From contig JAGYKL010000019.1 of NCBI GenBank assembly GCA_018401705.1, positions 1 to 64,000 on the forward strand: DNA of 64,000 nt. Reading direction: 5' to 3'. The DNA is from Bacteroidia bacterium. Lineage in GTDB: Bacteria > Bacteroidota > Bacteroidia > M30B66. Every line of letters starts with the position of its first letter. The first letter of the stretch is position 1. Below are positions 1 to 8,224 of this stretch, in pieces. The translations under genes and the position numbers were made by a program. Under the pieces are notes generated by a model. The model searched no databases, was not told the DNA's origin, and saw only the letters and a program-made list of their open reading frames with translations.

Positions 1-182
1 GCAATTGAGAGTAAAATTCCCCAGGTTTTTGACTTATATCTTTTTATAAGCAGAATAAGAATAACAAAGTAAAGAGGAATTGCAGTGAATTTTCCGCTGA
101 TGATAAACATGAAGCTATCAGCCCAGCTTGTATGAGCTTGGTTAATCAGGTTGAAATATGCAAAATCAAATTCCTTAAGCAT
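1..182 (-). CDS. PAP2-family phosphatase, N-terminal fragment (runs off the window)
   Basis: Absent from the ORF track because it leaves the left edge. Reading the minus strand from the ATG at 182 gives about 60 residues beginning [17 protein letters not shown], then ISGKFTAIPLYFVILILL and a basic stretch. The short amphipathic start (NxxH...W.D.F...SGK), followed by a first membrane helix, matches the N-terminus of bacterial membrane PAP2 phosphatases, which remove phosphate from lipid or isoprenoid phosphates at the membrane. The catalytic motifs lie outside the window, so the call rests on the N-terminus alone. The start codon overlaps the obg stop (TAATG), implying translational coupling. 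Alternative: another small multi-helix membrane protein. Confidence 0.6.
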   Translation of the reverse strand, partial: MLKEFDFAYFNLINQAHTSWADSFMFIISGKFTAIPLYFVILILLIKRYKSKTWGILLSI

Positions 183-1177
183 TAAACTGAGGGTTGAAGC
201 GATTGCCAGATTTTATCTTTTAATTCAACTAAACCTTCTCCGGTAGGGGAAGAAATGAATACATAAGGAATATCAGGTAGGTCCTTTTTGATTTCAGTTT
301 TTAGTTCCTCATCAAGCAAATCGCTTTTGCTTATTGCCAAAAGATAATTTTTATCAAGGAGCTCAGGATTAAAAGTTTTCAGCTCATTGAGCAGAATGTT
401 GTATTCTTCTTTAATGTCTTTTGAATCGGCGGGAATCACAAATAATAAGGCTGAATTTCTTTCAATATGCCTCAGGAATCTAAGCCCTAAGCCTTTTCCT
501 TCAGAAGCTCCTTCTATGATTCCTGGGATATCGGCCATTACGAATGATTTGTAATCACGATAAGCTACGATACCTAAATTGGGCACCAGGGTGGTAAAAG
601 GATAATCTGCAATTTCTGGTTTTGCTGCCGAAAGGCAGGATAAGAGAGTTGATTTTCCTGCATTGGGGAAGCCAACTAAACCAATGTCTGCAAGCACTTT
701 TAATTCCAGAATTTTCCAAAGGTCAGCTCCCGGTTCTCCCGGCTGCGCAAAGCGAGGCGTTTGAAGTGTGGGTGATTTAAAATGGTGATTTCCTAAACCT
801 CCTCGACCTCCAGGAACAATGATTTTTTCTTCCCCGTCTTCGGTTATTTCAAATTCAATTTCACCGGTTTCGGCATCGCGAGCAACAGTGCCTAATGGAA
901 CATCTAAAATAATATCTTCTCCATCTTTGCCATGCTTTAGTGCACTGCTTCCATTTCCGCCGGGCTCGGCGATAACATGTTTTCGATACTTCAAATGCAG
1001 AAGTGTCCACATTTGCGTATTTCCTCTAAGAATTATGTGACCACCTCGTCCGCCGTCACCGCCATCGGGCCCTCCCTTTGCTGTGTTTCTGTCGCGATGA
1101 AAGTGCATAGAACCGGCACCACCTTTTCCAGAACGGCAGCAAATTTTCACATAATCAACAAAATTTGAATCGGCCAC
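182..1177 (-). CDS. obgE: GTPase Obg/CgtA
   Basis: 331 residues, the normal length for a short Obg without a C-terminal extension. The glycine-rich Obg fold spans about residues 1-160 ([28 protein letters not shown]). The G domain follows, with P-loop GFPNAGKS, switch region [13 protein letters not shown]3 DIPG, and SKSD as the NKxD-like base-recognition motif. Obg proteins bind the large ribosomal subunit and couple its assembly to growth and the stringent response. The start [12 protein letters not shown] lies about 25 bases downstream of a good -7 box. It is transcribed together with the downstream PAP2 gene, its stop overlapping that gene's start (TAATG). Nothing unusual is seen. Confidence 0.97.
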   Translation of the reverse strand: MADSNFVDYVKICCRSGKGGAGSMHFHRDRNTAKGGPDGGDGGRGGHIILRGNTQMWTLLHLKYRKHVIAEPGGNGSSALKHGKDGEDIILDVPLGTVARDAETGEIEFEITEDGEEKIIVPGGRGGLGNHHFKSPTLQTPRFAQPGEPGADLWKILELKVLADIGLVGFPNAGKSTLLSCLSAAKPEIADYPFTTLVPNLGIVAYRDYKSFVMADIPGIIEGASEGKGLGLRFLRHIERNSALLFVIPADSKDIKEEYNILLNELKTFNPELLDKNYLLAISKSDLLDEELKTEIKKDLPDIPYVFISSPTGEGLVELKDKIWQSLQPSV

Positions 1178-1208
1178 TTGATTGGTATTAATTTAAAATT
1201 TCAATGCG

Positions 1209-1216
1209 CAAAACTA
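1209..1216 (-). promoter_or_regulatory. Promoter -7 box upstream of obg
   Basis: On the minus strand this reads TAGTTTTG, a full match to the Bacteroidota -7 consensus TAnnTTTG, 32 bases before the obg ATG. No convincing TTG is seen at the expected -33 distance, so support comes from the -7 box and position only. Confidence 0.4.
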
Positions 1217-1248
1217 CGATTACCACTGATAAGAATTGCCATAAAACA

Positions 1249-1277
1249 GAAAATCCCCGCCAAAAGCGAGGATTTTC
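1249..1277 (-). terminator. Hairpin terminator after the peroxiredoxin gene
   Basis: Near-perfect inverted repeat: GAAAATCC and GGATTTTC arms extended by CGC/GCG through one G-T wobble, with a short T-rich loop. It begins 16 bases past the peroxiredoxin stop and is followed by a modest T-rich tail on the minus strand. It separates this gene from the obg promoter. Confidence 0.7.
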
Positions 1278-1292
1278 ATGGTATTGATTCAA

Positions 1293-1925
1293 TTAGTGAG
1301 CAGATAAATAGCTAGCTACACCTTCATGAGATTCTTTCATTGCATCTTCACCTTTTTTCCAATTGGCAGGACAAACTTCTCCGTTTTCCTCAAAATACTG
1401 AAGTGCATCAATCATTCTAAGAGCTTCTTCAACGTTACGACCTAATGGAAGATCATTTACAAGCTGATGACGAACAATTCCATCTTTATCAATTAAGAAA
1501 AGACCTCTGTAAGCAATCATAGGTCCTGTTGTGGTTAATTCATCGTCTTCATTGTAATCGTATTCTCCAAACAATACTCCATAATTCAACGAAATTGTTT
1601 TTGTTGTATCTGCTACAATTGGGTATGTGATTCCCTGAATTCCACCATGAGCTTTAGGCACCTGAAGCCATCCCCAATGAGACTGCTCAGTATCAGTAGA
1701 ACAAGCTACTACTGCAACATTTCTAGCTTCAAACTCAGCAAGTTTTTCCTGAAAAGCGTGTAGCTCAGTTGGGCAAACAAAAGTGAAATCTTTTGGGTAA
1801 AAGAAGAAAAGCACATGCTTGTTTCCAAGATATTGCTCAAGAGAAAAATCTTCAACGATTTCTTCTCCGTTAATTACTGCCTGGGCAGTGAAACGTGGTG
1901 CTAATTTTCCAACAAGTACTGACAT
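1293..1925 (-). CDS. 2-Cys peroxiredoxin (AhpC/TSA family)
   Basis: 210 residues, typical length for the AhpC/Prx1 class. The peroxidatic-cysteine motif FYPKDFTFVCPTEL lies near residue 50 and the resolving cysteine in GEVCPANW near 170, so both catalytic cysteines of a typical 2-Cys enzyme are present. It reduces hydrogen peroxide and organic or peroxynitrite substrates in the cytoplasm, using a thioredoxin-type or AhpF-type donor. Neither donor is encoded nearby. It is a single-gene unit, with its own promoter upstream and a strong hairpin downstream. The C-terminus carries the expected extension past the resolving cysteine (WKKGEDAMKESHEGVASYLSAH). Confidence 0.95.
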   Translation of the reverse strand: MSVLVGKLAPRFTAQAVINGEEIVEDFSLEQYLGNKHVLFFFYPKDFTFVCPTELHAFQEKLAEFEARNVAVVACSTDTEQSHWGWLQVPKAHGGIQGITYPIVADTTKTISLNYGVLFGEYDYNEDDELTTTGPMIAYRGLFLIDKDGIVRHQLVNDLPLGRNVEEALRMIDALQYFEENGEVCPANWKKGEDAMKESHEGVASYLSAH

Positions 1926-1977
1926 TTTTTCTGTGTATTTTAATAGGTTATTTGAAATTGAAAGCCTTTTTCGAGGG

Positions 1978-2004
1978 CAAAATTAATCATTATCAGGCAT
2001 CAAA
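1978..2004 (-). promoter_or_regulatory. Promoter of the peroxiredoxin gene
   Basis: Minus strand TTTG, 15 bases, TAATTTTG. The -7 box is a full match to TAnnTTTG. The spacer is somewhat shorter than usual. The box lies about 53 bases upstream of the ATG. No OxyR-like palindrome was recognised. Confidence 0.5.
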
Positions 2005-2143
2005 CAGCGAAAATTGCTTTTTGTTTACTCGCTCTTTAGAGATGTTTATATAAGAAGGCTTTTTTACAAATGGCCTGCTGCACGAGAACTCTAAAATTAA
2101 CTCTTCAGTTTAATTATGAAGCAACTAAAAGCTGTGACTATTT

Positions 2144-2911
2144 TTAATCTAGAATCAAGACGCTAAGAATACCAAGTAAGATGGTAAGTAGCTTTATTAA
2201 GTTAAAGCGATGGTTTTGATCAGATTCAAATAAAATAGTAGTGCTGATATGCAAGAAAATTCCAATAACGAAAGCTAATGCCATCAAGCCGAAATGATCT
2301 GCACTAGCGCCTCCCTCAGGAAAAATATAGTAAGCAGCTAAAGCTCCAAGAGGAGTCATTAAGGCGAAGATTATCAGTGCTGTTAGGCTATTGGTTACAC
2401 TTTTCCCTGCGATTATGAAAAGTGTCATTAAAGTAATGGAAATGGGGATATTGTGAAAAATGATGGCAGTATATAAATCACCACCAGATTGATTAAAAAG
2501 CAGAGGGATTCCTTCAATGAAAGCATGAGTGCAAAGACCTAGCATTAGCATCCATGGGAATCTTTGCATAACCGGATGTTTATGCTCATGTGAATGATCG
2601 TGAGAATGCCCATGATGATGGCTATGATTATCGGTGTGCATGTGACCATGCTCAATTCCTCCTGAGATATAGTCTAAAAGCAATTGTAAAAGAAAGCCTG
2701 CAATGATAAGCCACCCTGTTTGGGTGGGATTATGCAAGCCTTCATAAACATCGGGTAGCAAATGAAATAAGCAGAGTGCAAGAATAAAGGCTCCACTGTA
2801 TGCCAGAAGTAGCTTTAGTAGTTTTTCATTTTTCCATTTAAAAATGAGAACCAATCCGCCGCAGGCGAAAACAGAAAATACTAAAAGCAGAAGTTTACTA
2901 AATGGAATCAT
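2144..2911 (-). CDS. ZIP-family metal (zinc) transporter
   Basis: 255 residues with about eight membrane segments. A very histidine-rich cytoplasmic loop (HGHMHTDNHSHHHGHSHDHS) lies at about residues 88-112, after the third helix, as is usual for ZIP proteins. Helix 4 carries HAFIEGIPL and helix 5 FHNIPISITL, the metal-binding histidine/glutamate positions of the family. The predicted role is uptake of Zn2+ or related divalent cations across the inner membrane. Its start overlaps the stop of the upstream methyltransferase (ATGA), so the two are probably translated together. Some family members carry iron or manganese instead. No zinc-dependent operator was recognised. Confidence 0.9.
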   Translation of the reverse strand: MIPFSKLLLLVFSVFACGGLVLIFKWKNEKLLKLLLAYSGAFILALCLFHLLPDVYEGLHNPTQTGWLIIAGFLLQLLLDYISGGIEHGHMHTDNHSHHHGHSHDHSHEHKHPVMQRFPWMLMLGLCTHAFIEGIPLLFNQSGGDLYTAIIFHNIPISITLMTLFIIAGKSVTNSLTALIIFALMTPLGALAAYYIFPEGGASADHFGLMALAFVIGIFLHISTTILFESDQNHRFNLIKLLTILLGILSVLILD

Positions 2912-3639
2912 GCTTTACTAACTTCATAGATAAGACGCGGAGATTTTCTTGATTCAAAAGAATTCAAAGAATAATCACCAAAAACATGATTGATTTTTAG
3001 AGAAGCTCTTTTGAAATAAGCCTCAAACTCTTCTTTGCCTAGCAAACTAACCCGTTCTTCAAAATGGAAAAGCTTTCCTTGGTCGTTTACTTCAATATGT
3101 TTGATTATTCTTCCTCCTCTGATTTCTTTATATAATGTGAATTTTACTCCTTCAACTTCTTTATGCTCTTCAATTCGACCAACATATCTAATTAAATCGG
3201 CATTTAGAAAGTCGATGATTATTCTTCCTCCAGCTTTTACAGTGGCAGCCATGTTGTTTACTACAAGCTGATTTTCATGATTTCTTTCGAAGTATCCAAA
3301 ACTAGTAAAGAGATTGAAAACGTAATCATATGTATTAGTACTCAGCAATCTACGCATATCGTGTTCATAGAACCTTAAAGATTCTGATGAGTATTCGGAT
3401 GCATCTTTAATACTTTGGGAAGAAAGGTCAACTCCTGTAACATCGAAGCCTGATTTATTTAGATAAATCGAATGCCTTCCTCTACCGCAAGCAAGATCAA
3501 GCATTTTACTTTCTTTCTCAGGATTCAAATGCTGAAGCAAATGGTCGAGAAAGTAAATAGCCTCAGTATTGTCTCTGTGATTATACAAAAGTGGATAGTA
3601 TGGAGAATCAAACCATACTTGAAACCATTCTTTTGACAT
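2908..3639 (-). CDS. Class I SAM-dependent methyltransferase
   Basis: About 243 residues from the preferred start MSKEWFQVWF. The ORF track starts earlier (3660), but that ATG lies inside the TACTTTTG promoter box, so 3639 is more likely. The Rossmann methyltransferase core shows motif I MLDLACGRGRHSIYL, the acidic end of strand 2 (VTGVDLS) and a post-motif FNLFTSFGYF. The opening WFDSPYYPLLYNHRD is shared with a common uncharacterised Bacteroidota methyltransferase family. The substrate is unknown. It overlaps the ZIP transporter gene by four bases. This neighbour does not reveal the substrate, so I leave the function at methyltransferase. Confidence 0.85.
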   Translation of the reverse strand: MSKEWFQVWFDSPYYPLLYNHRDNTEAIYFLDHLLQHLNPEKESKMLDLACGRGRHSIYLNKSGFDVTGVDLSSQSIKDASEYSSESLRFYEHDMRRLLSTNTYDYVFNLFTSFGYFERNHENQLVVNNMAATVKAGGRIIIDFLNADLIRYVGRIEEHKEVEGVKFTLYKEIRGGRIIKHIEVNDQGKLFHFEERVSLLGKEEFEAYFKRASLKINHVFGDYSLNSFESRKSPRLIYEVSKA

Positions 3640-3657
3640 TGAATCCTCCATAGCCGG

Positions 3658-3665
3658 CAAAAGTA
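3658..3665 (-). promoter_or_regulatory. Promoter -7 box for the methyltransferase-ZIP pair
   Basis: TACTTTTG on the minus strand, a full TAnnTTTG match. Transcription starting a few bases downstream would give a leader of about 12 nt to the ATG at 3639 and would exclude the ATG at 3660. Confidence 0.45.
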
Positions 3666-3696
3666 ACTAAACAATAGAAGATTTGATAAAATAAAT

Positions 3697-3724
3697 AAGC
3701 CGGACAGATTACTCTGCCCGGCTT
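3697..3724 (-). terminator. Terminator of the fasciclin gene
   Basis: A 28-base hairpin with arms AAGCCGGGCAGA and TCTGTCCGGCTT (12 pairs including one G-T) and a four-base loop. On the minus strand it is followed by ATTTATTTTAT. It starts 20 bases after the fasciclin stop. Confidence 0.85.
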
Positions 3725-3743
3725 AACCAAACCTAATACTCAA

Positions 3744-6526
3744 TTATTTTACACTCAGCTTATTAACTGATGTTGAAGTATTTGTAGTTAGTTCTACAAG
3801 GTACATGCCTTTTGAAAGACCATTTAATGGAAGTTCAACACGATGCTGACCAGCACCAATTGAAGAGGTTTTCACATATAAAGTCTTGCCGCTAAGGTCA
3901 GTAATTCTGATTGTAGTTTGTTCTTGCTTATTCATGTTAAACTCAACAAAAGCAAGTTCTTCAGCTGGGTTTGGATATACGGACACCCCGCTAATTGAAT
4001 TATTATCGTTAACTGAAGTCGGCTCTGGAATTAGAACAGCATCAATAATATGAACTACTCCGTTTCCTGCCTGATTATCTGCACCAGTTACATTTGATTC
4101 GTTAATCATTACGCTTGTTCCCATGATAGAAACATCTATATCTTGACCTTGAAGTGTTTCGATCATCTGACCATCAGATAAATCTGTTGACAAAGCAACA
4201 GAGCCAACAACATGGTAAAGAAGAACATCTGTAAGAGCAGGAATATCAGCTAATAAACCATCAAGAACGCCTTCAGGAAGTGCGTCAAAAGCCGCATCTG
4301 TTGGAGCAAATACTGTTAAAGTAGCAAATGGATTTGTTAGTGCGGGCAATAATTCAGCAGCAACAACAGCAGTAACTAGCGTGTTAAATCCATTATTGAT
4401 TGCAACATCAGCAACTGTTTCAGTTGGTAAAACAACACCATTCAATACATGCACAACGCCATTATCAGACATGATATCCAGTTGCAGTTACTTGAGCTTG
4501 GTTAACAAAAACTTCGTCCATTGAGGTAAGTGTTAATTTTAATGTATTGCTTGCGCTAAGTGGTGAAACAATAGCTCAGTTTGTTACATCAGCAGCCAGA
4601 ACTTCTGTGTCAGCAATGGTAAGTTAGGATGTCAGCTAAATTTGGAAGTGCAAGAAGACCTGCAACATCAGTTCCAAGTGCAGTGGCCAAAGCATTGAAT
4701 GCATCATCTGTTGAGCAAATACAGTGTAAGTAGCTAATGGATTGGTTAATGCAGGTAATAATCTAGCTTCAGCTACGGCTGCAGTTAATGAAGTAAAGTT
4801 ATTATTGATAGCTACATCAACAACTGTTTGAACTGGTAGAACAACAGCATCTAATACATGAACAACACCGTTGTCTGACATGATATCTGTTGCAGTTACT
4901 TGAGCCTGATTTACAAAAACATCATTTTCAGTTGTAACAGTTAATTTTAAACTGTTTGATTCGCTAAGGAGGTTGAACAATAGCATTTGTTACATCAGCG
5001 CCATAACTTCAGAACCAAGAACATGGTAAGTTAAAATGTCGGCTAAGTTTGGAAGTGCTAATAAACCGATATCAGTACCTAAAGCTGCAGCGATATCATC
5101 GAAAGCTTGATTGGTTGGAGCAAATACAAAGTTAAAGTAGCAAGTGGGTTTGTTAAAGCTGGCAATAATTCAGCAGTGATAACTGCTGTTGCAATGATAA
5201 ATCCATTGTCGATTGCAACGTCAACTACTGTTTCTACAGGAAGAACTACTGCACTAATACATGAACCACACCCATTGTCAGATTCAATATCTGTTTGAAG
5301 TTACTGGGGCCTGATTAACAAAAACATCACCCGTTGAAGTAACAGTTAATTTTAAAGTGTTTGTAGCACTTAAGGGCTGAACAATAGCTCCGTTTGTTAC
5401 ATCAGCAGCCATTACCTCAGAGCCAGAACATGGTAAGTTAAGATATCGGCTAAGTTGGGAAGTGCTAATAAACCTGCAATGTCAGTACCTAAAGCAGCAG
5501 CGATATCATCGAATGCCTGATTTGTTGGAGCAAATACCGTTAGCGTTGCGAGTGGGTTATTAAAGCTGGTAATAATTCAGCAGTGATAACTGCAGTAGCA
5601 AGTGAAGAAAATCCATTATCTATTGCAACGTCAACTACAGTTTCTACCGGAAGTACTACTGCATTTAATACGTGAACCACTCCATTATCAGATTCAATAT
5701 CTGTTGCAGTTACTTGCGCTTGATTAACAAAAACATCATCAGTAGATGTTACAGTCAGCTTTAAAGTATTTGTAGCACTTAAGGGCTGAACAATAGCTCC
5801 GTTTGTTACATCAGCAGCCATTACCTCAGAGCCAAGAACATGGTAAGTTAAGATATCGGCTAAGTTGGGAAGTGCTAATAAACCTGCAATATCAGTACCT
5901 AAAGCAGCAGCGATATCATCAAAAGCTTGATTGGTTGGAGCAAATACAGTGTATGTTGCAAGTGGGTTTGTTAATGCTGGCAATAATTCAGCAGTAATAA
6001 CTGCAGTTGCAAGTGAAGAAAAACCATTATCTATTGCAACGTCAACTACAGTTTCTACCGGCAATACGACTGCATTAATTGAATGAACCACTCCGTTTGT
6101 AGCCATTAAATCAGCACCATTTACTTGTGCTTGATTTACAAAAATGTCATTTGTTGAAGTACGAGTTAACTTTAAAGTATTTGTAGTACTTAAAGGTTGA
6201 ACAATAGCTCCATTTGTCACCATTGATGACATAACTTCAGAAGTAAGAACGTGGTAAGTAAGAATATCGCTTAAGTTTGGAAGAGCCAAAACACCTGCGA
6301 TATCTGTTCCCAAAGCAGATGCGATAGCATTAATCGCGTCATCATCTGGAGCGAAAACAGTGTAGGTAGCTCCTGCATCGTTTAGAGCTGCATCAAGACC
6401 TTCCTGCTGCAAAGCTGCAGTTAACAAAGTATGATTAGGGCTCGTTGAAATGATTTGGAATGCCGTTTGGGCATTGAGTTGCAATCCGGAGATTAGAATT
6501 GCAAACGAAAATAAAATTCTCTTCAT
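3744..6526 (-). pseudogene. Secreted multi-fasciclin (FAS1) protein with T9SS sorting domain, frame disrupted
   Basis: One gene of about 930 codons split by indels. The 5' part (5540-6526) encodes a signal peptide ending LQLNAQT and the first FAS1 domains. The 3' part (3744-4472) encodes the last FAS1 domain, then a type A T9SS C-terminal domain (VYPNPAEELAFVEFNM ... GMYLVELTTN). The middle is readable only in alternating frames (4636-4986 and unlisted pieces). I count six FAS1 units with the H-box and YHV motif repeated (TYTVFAPTNQAF, LTYHVLGSEVM). FAS1 domains mediate adhesion to matrix or other cells, and the T9SS tail implies export to the cell surface. It has its own promoter and terminator. 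The breaks probably reflect misassembly or miscalling of near-identical repeats. Confidence 0.85.
4030..6060 (-). repeat. Tandem 411-bp FAS1 coding repeats (five units)
   Basis: Using the codons for VDVAID as a landmark, hand-counted starts are 6036, 5625, 5215, 4811 and 4402. The intervals are 411, 410, 404 and 409 bases. The intact interval is 411 (137 codons), and the others are short by 1, 7 and 2 bases, which accounts for the lost frame. Units 2-4 are nearly identical at nucleotide level. The last unit diverges (LTVFAPTDAAFDALPEG). Confidence 0.8.
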
Positions 6527-6565
6527 AGTAATACTATTTAGTGGTTTAGTTTAACATTGCCTCTT

Positions 6566-6573
6566 CAAACATA
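6566..6573 (-). promoter_or_regulatory. Promoter -7 box of the fasciclin gene
   Basis: TATGTTTG on the minus strand (full TAnnTTTG match), 40 bases upstream of the ATG at 6526. No clear -33 TTG is seen. Confidence 0.4.
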
Positions 6574-6673
6574 CTTGCTTGTCTTTTTGTTTAATGATGT
6601 GATTGATAAATTAAACAAAAAGCCCGATAGGTTTATTTAAAGTGCTGAAAATCAACAATAAAAATTTTAAATA

Positions 6674-7840
6674 ATGTTAAACAAAAACGGAGAGATATTA
6701 ATCAGGACCTATTCGGGGCTCGAACAAATTCTCGCTGAAGAGGTAGGAAAACTTGGAGGCATTGAGCCAGAACCAATAGTTCGAGGTGTTGTTTGTGGAG
6801 GTGATTTGGGTTTTGTTTACAAGTTGAACTTGGCAATTCGAACAGGTTTAAGGGTTTTGATTCCTATTGGACAGTTTGATTTTAATTCAAATGAATCGTT
6901 TTACAAGGGAGTCTTCGAAATCCCATGGCATAATTACTTTGATGTAGATAAAACTATGATTATCGATTCTTTGCTTTTTAGCGAAAGGTTCAATAATAGT
7001 ATGTTTGTTTCTCAATTAGCCAAAGATGCTATTGCCGACAGATTTAGAAAGGAAGTAAACAAGCGCCCTTTTATAGACAGTAAAACGCCCGACATTCATA
7101 TAAGCATTTATGTGAGGAATGATGAGGTTACTGTTTATTTAGATAGTTCAGGTGAAAGTCTCCATAGACGTGGCTACCGCGCTGAGCAAGTAAAAGCTCC
7201 TTTAAGTGAAGTGATGGCTGCCGGAATTATCATGATGTCGGGCTGGTCGCACCATTTTCCATTCATTGACCCAATGACAGGCTCTGGAACTTTTTCAATT
7301 GAAGCGGCTTTAATTGCTGACAACATACCACCGGGAATATTTCGCAAAGGCTTTTCATTCATGAACTGGAAAGATTTTGATGCAGACTTATATGATACTA
7401 TCCGCGAGGGATTAGTTAGCCGAATTCAAGAAAATCATCCTGTGATTTTAGCTTCTGATAGAAGCAGAGCAGCTATTATGCGAGCTACTGAAAATGCAAA
7501 AAATGCAAATGTTGATGATGTAATACAAATAAATCATTCTTTGTTTAACAAGTTGCCAAGTCCAGAAAGGAAAAGCTTTTTGTTTATGAATCCACCTTAC
7601 GGTGAACGCCTTGAGGAAGATGACATTGAAGCTCTATATGCTGGAATTGGCTCTACATTGAAACATCATTTCGGTGGCTCTGAAGCATGGGTTTTTAGCT
7701 CTAACCAAGAGGCTCTTCAGAAAATCGGATTAAAACATTCAAAAAAGATTAAACTGTATAATGGTAGTCTCGAATGCCGTTTGATGAGATACGAAATGTA
7801 TGATGGGAGTAAAAAAACTTCTAAAAATCAAGACAAATAA
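6674..7840 (+). CDS. THUMP-domain SAM-dependent rRNA methyltransferase (RlmL/YpsC-like)
   Basis: 388 residues. The N-terminal ferredoxin-like/THUMP region (about residues 1-160) contains LAKDAIADRFRK. The methyltransferase domain has motif I DPMTGSGTFSIEAALIA and the catalytic NPPYGERL motif typical of N2-guanine and N6-adenine RNA methyltransferases. Length and order match the single-domain YpsC group, which corresponds to the RlmL half of E. coli RlmKL (N2-methylation of a 23S rRNA guanine). The RlmK half is absent, as is usual in Bacteroidota. It is transcribed away from the fasciclin gene. The exact target base cannot be read from the sequence. Confidence 0.9.
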   Translation: MLNKNGEILIRTYSGLEQILAEEVGKLGGIEPEPIVRGVVCGGDLGFVYKLNLAIRTGLRVLIPIGQFDFNSNESFYKGVFEIPWHNYFDVDKTMIIDSLLFSERFNNSMFVSQLAKDAIADRFRKEVNKRPFIDSKTPDIHISIYVRNDEVTVYLDSSGESLHRRGYRAEQVKAPLSEVMAAGIIMMSGWSHHFPFIDPMTGSGTFSIEAALIADNIPPGIFRKGFSFMNWKDFDADLYDTIREGLVSRIQENHPVILASDRSRAAIMRATENAKNANVDDVIQINHSLFNKLPSPERKSFLFMNPPYGERLEEDDIEALYAGIGSTLKHHFGGSEAWVFSSNQEALQKIGLKHSKKIKLYNGSLECRLMRYEMYDGSKKTSKNQDK

Positions 7841-7905
7841 TTTGAAATTTTACTTTTTTCATTCGAGGATTAATGTACTTTTATGTTTTCAATTCTTATT
7901 TTTTA

Positions 7906-8097
7906 ATGAAAACAGGTACAATTAAATTCTTTAACGCAACCAAAGGTTTCGGTTTCGTTAAAATGGACGAGTCCGAACAAGAGATTTTCGTTCATGTAAC
8001 AGGTCTTATTGATCAAGTTCGCGAAGAAGACAGAGTTTCTTTCGATGTCGTGGAAGGTCGTAAAGGTCTGAATGCTATTAACGTGAAGAAGATCTAA
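7906..8097 (+). CDS. Cold-shock domain protein
   Basis: 63 residues from the start MKTGTIKFFNATKGFGF. The ORF track begins 33 bases earlier, but that leader (MYFYVFNSYFL) is not part of the family. RNP1 (KGFGFV) and RNP2-like (IFVHVTGL) motifs are present. CspA-type proteins bind single-stranded RNA/DNA and act as RNA chaperones in the cytoplasm. It ends 27 bases before a perfect-stem terminator, so it is probably a monocistronic, abundant transcript. Confidence 0.93.
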   Translation: MKTGTIKFFNATKGFGFVKMDESEQEIFVHVTGLIDQVREEDRVSFDVVEGRKGLNAINVKKI

Positions 8098-8124
8098 TCT
8101 TTTCACTTTTCATTCATCATCTTT

Positions 8125-8157
8125 AAGCCCTCGTTAATTAACGAGGGCTTTTTATTT
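8125..8157 (+). terminator. Rho-independent terminator after the cold-shock gene
   Basis: Perfect 13-bp self-complementary hairpin (arms AAGCCCTCGTTAA / TTAACGAGGGCTT) followed by TTTATTT. It is the clearest terminator in the window and is placed directly after a single-gene unit. Confidence 0.92.
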
Positions 8158-8224
8158 AATGCAAGCTTGATTGAGTTGGTCATTCCAATGGCAATCACGT
8201 TATTTGCAAATACTAAGATTTGAT

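Noticed and set aside
5107-5298. Plus-strand ORFs across the fasciclin gene (5107, 5803)
   Set aside because: They are antisense frames of the FAS1 repeats with no family resemblance.
3744-6526. CRISPR-like tandem repetition in the fasciclin region
   Set aside because: The 411-base period is coding and in frame in the intact part. There are no short direct repeats with unique spacers and no cas genes.
8171-8224. TTG start of the CtpA-like protease at 8171
   Set aside because: The signal peptide begins at the double Met at 8225/8228; the upstream 18 residues are not signal-like.
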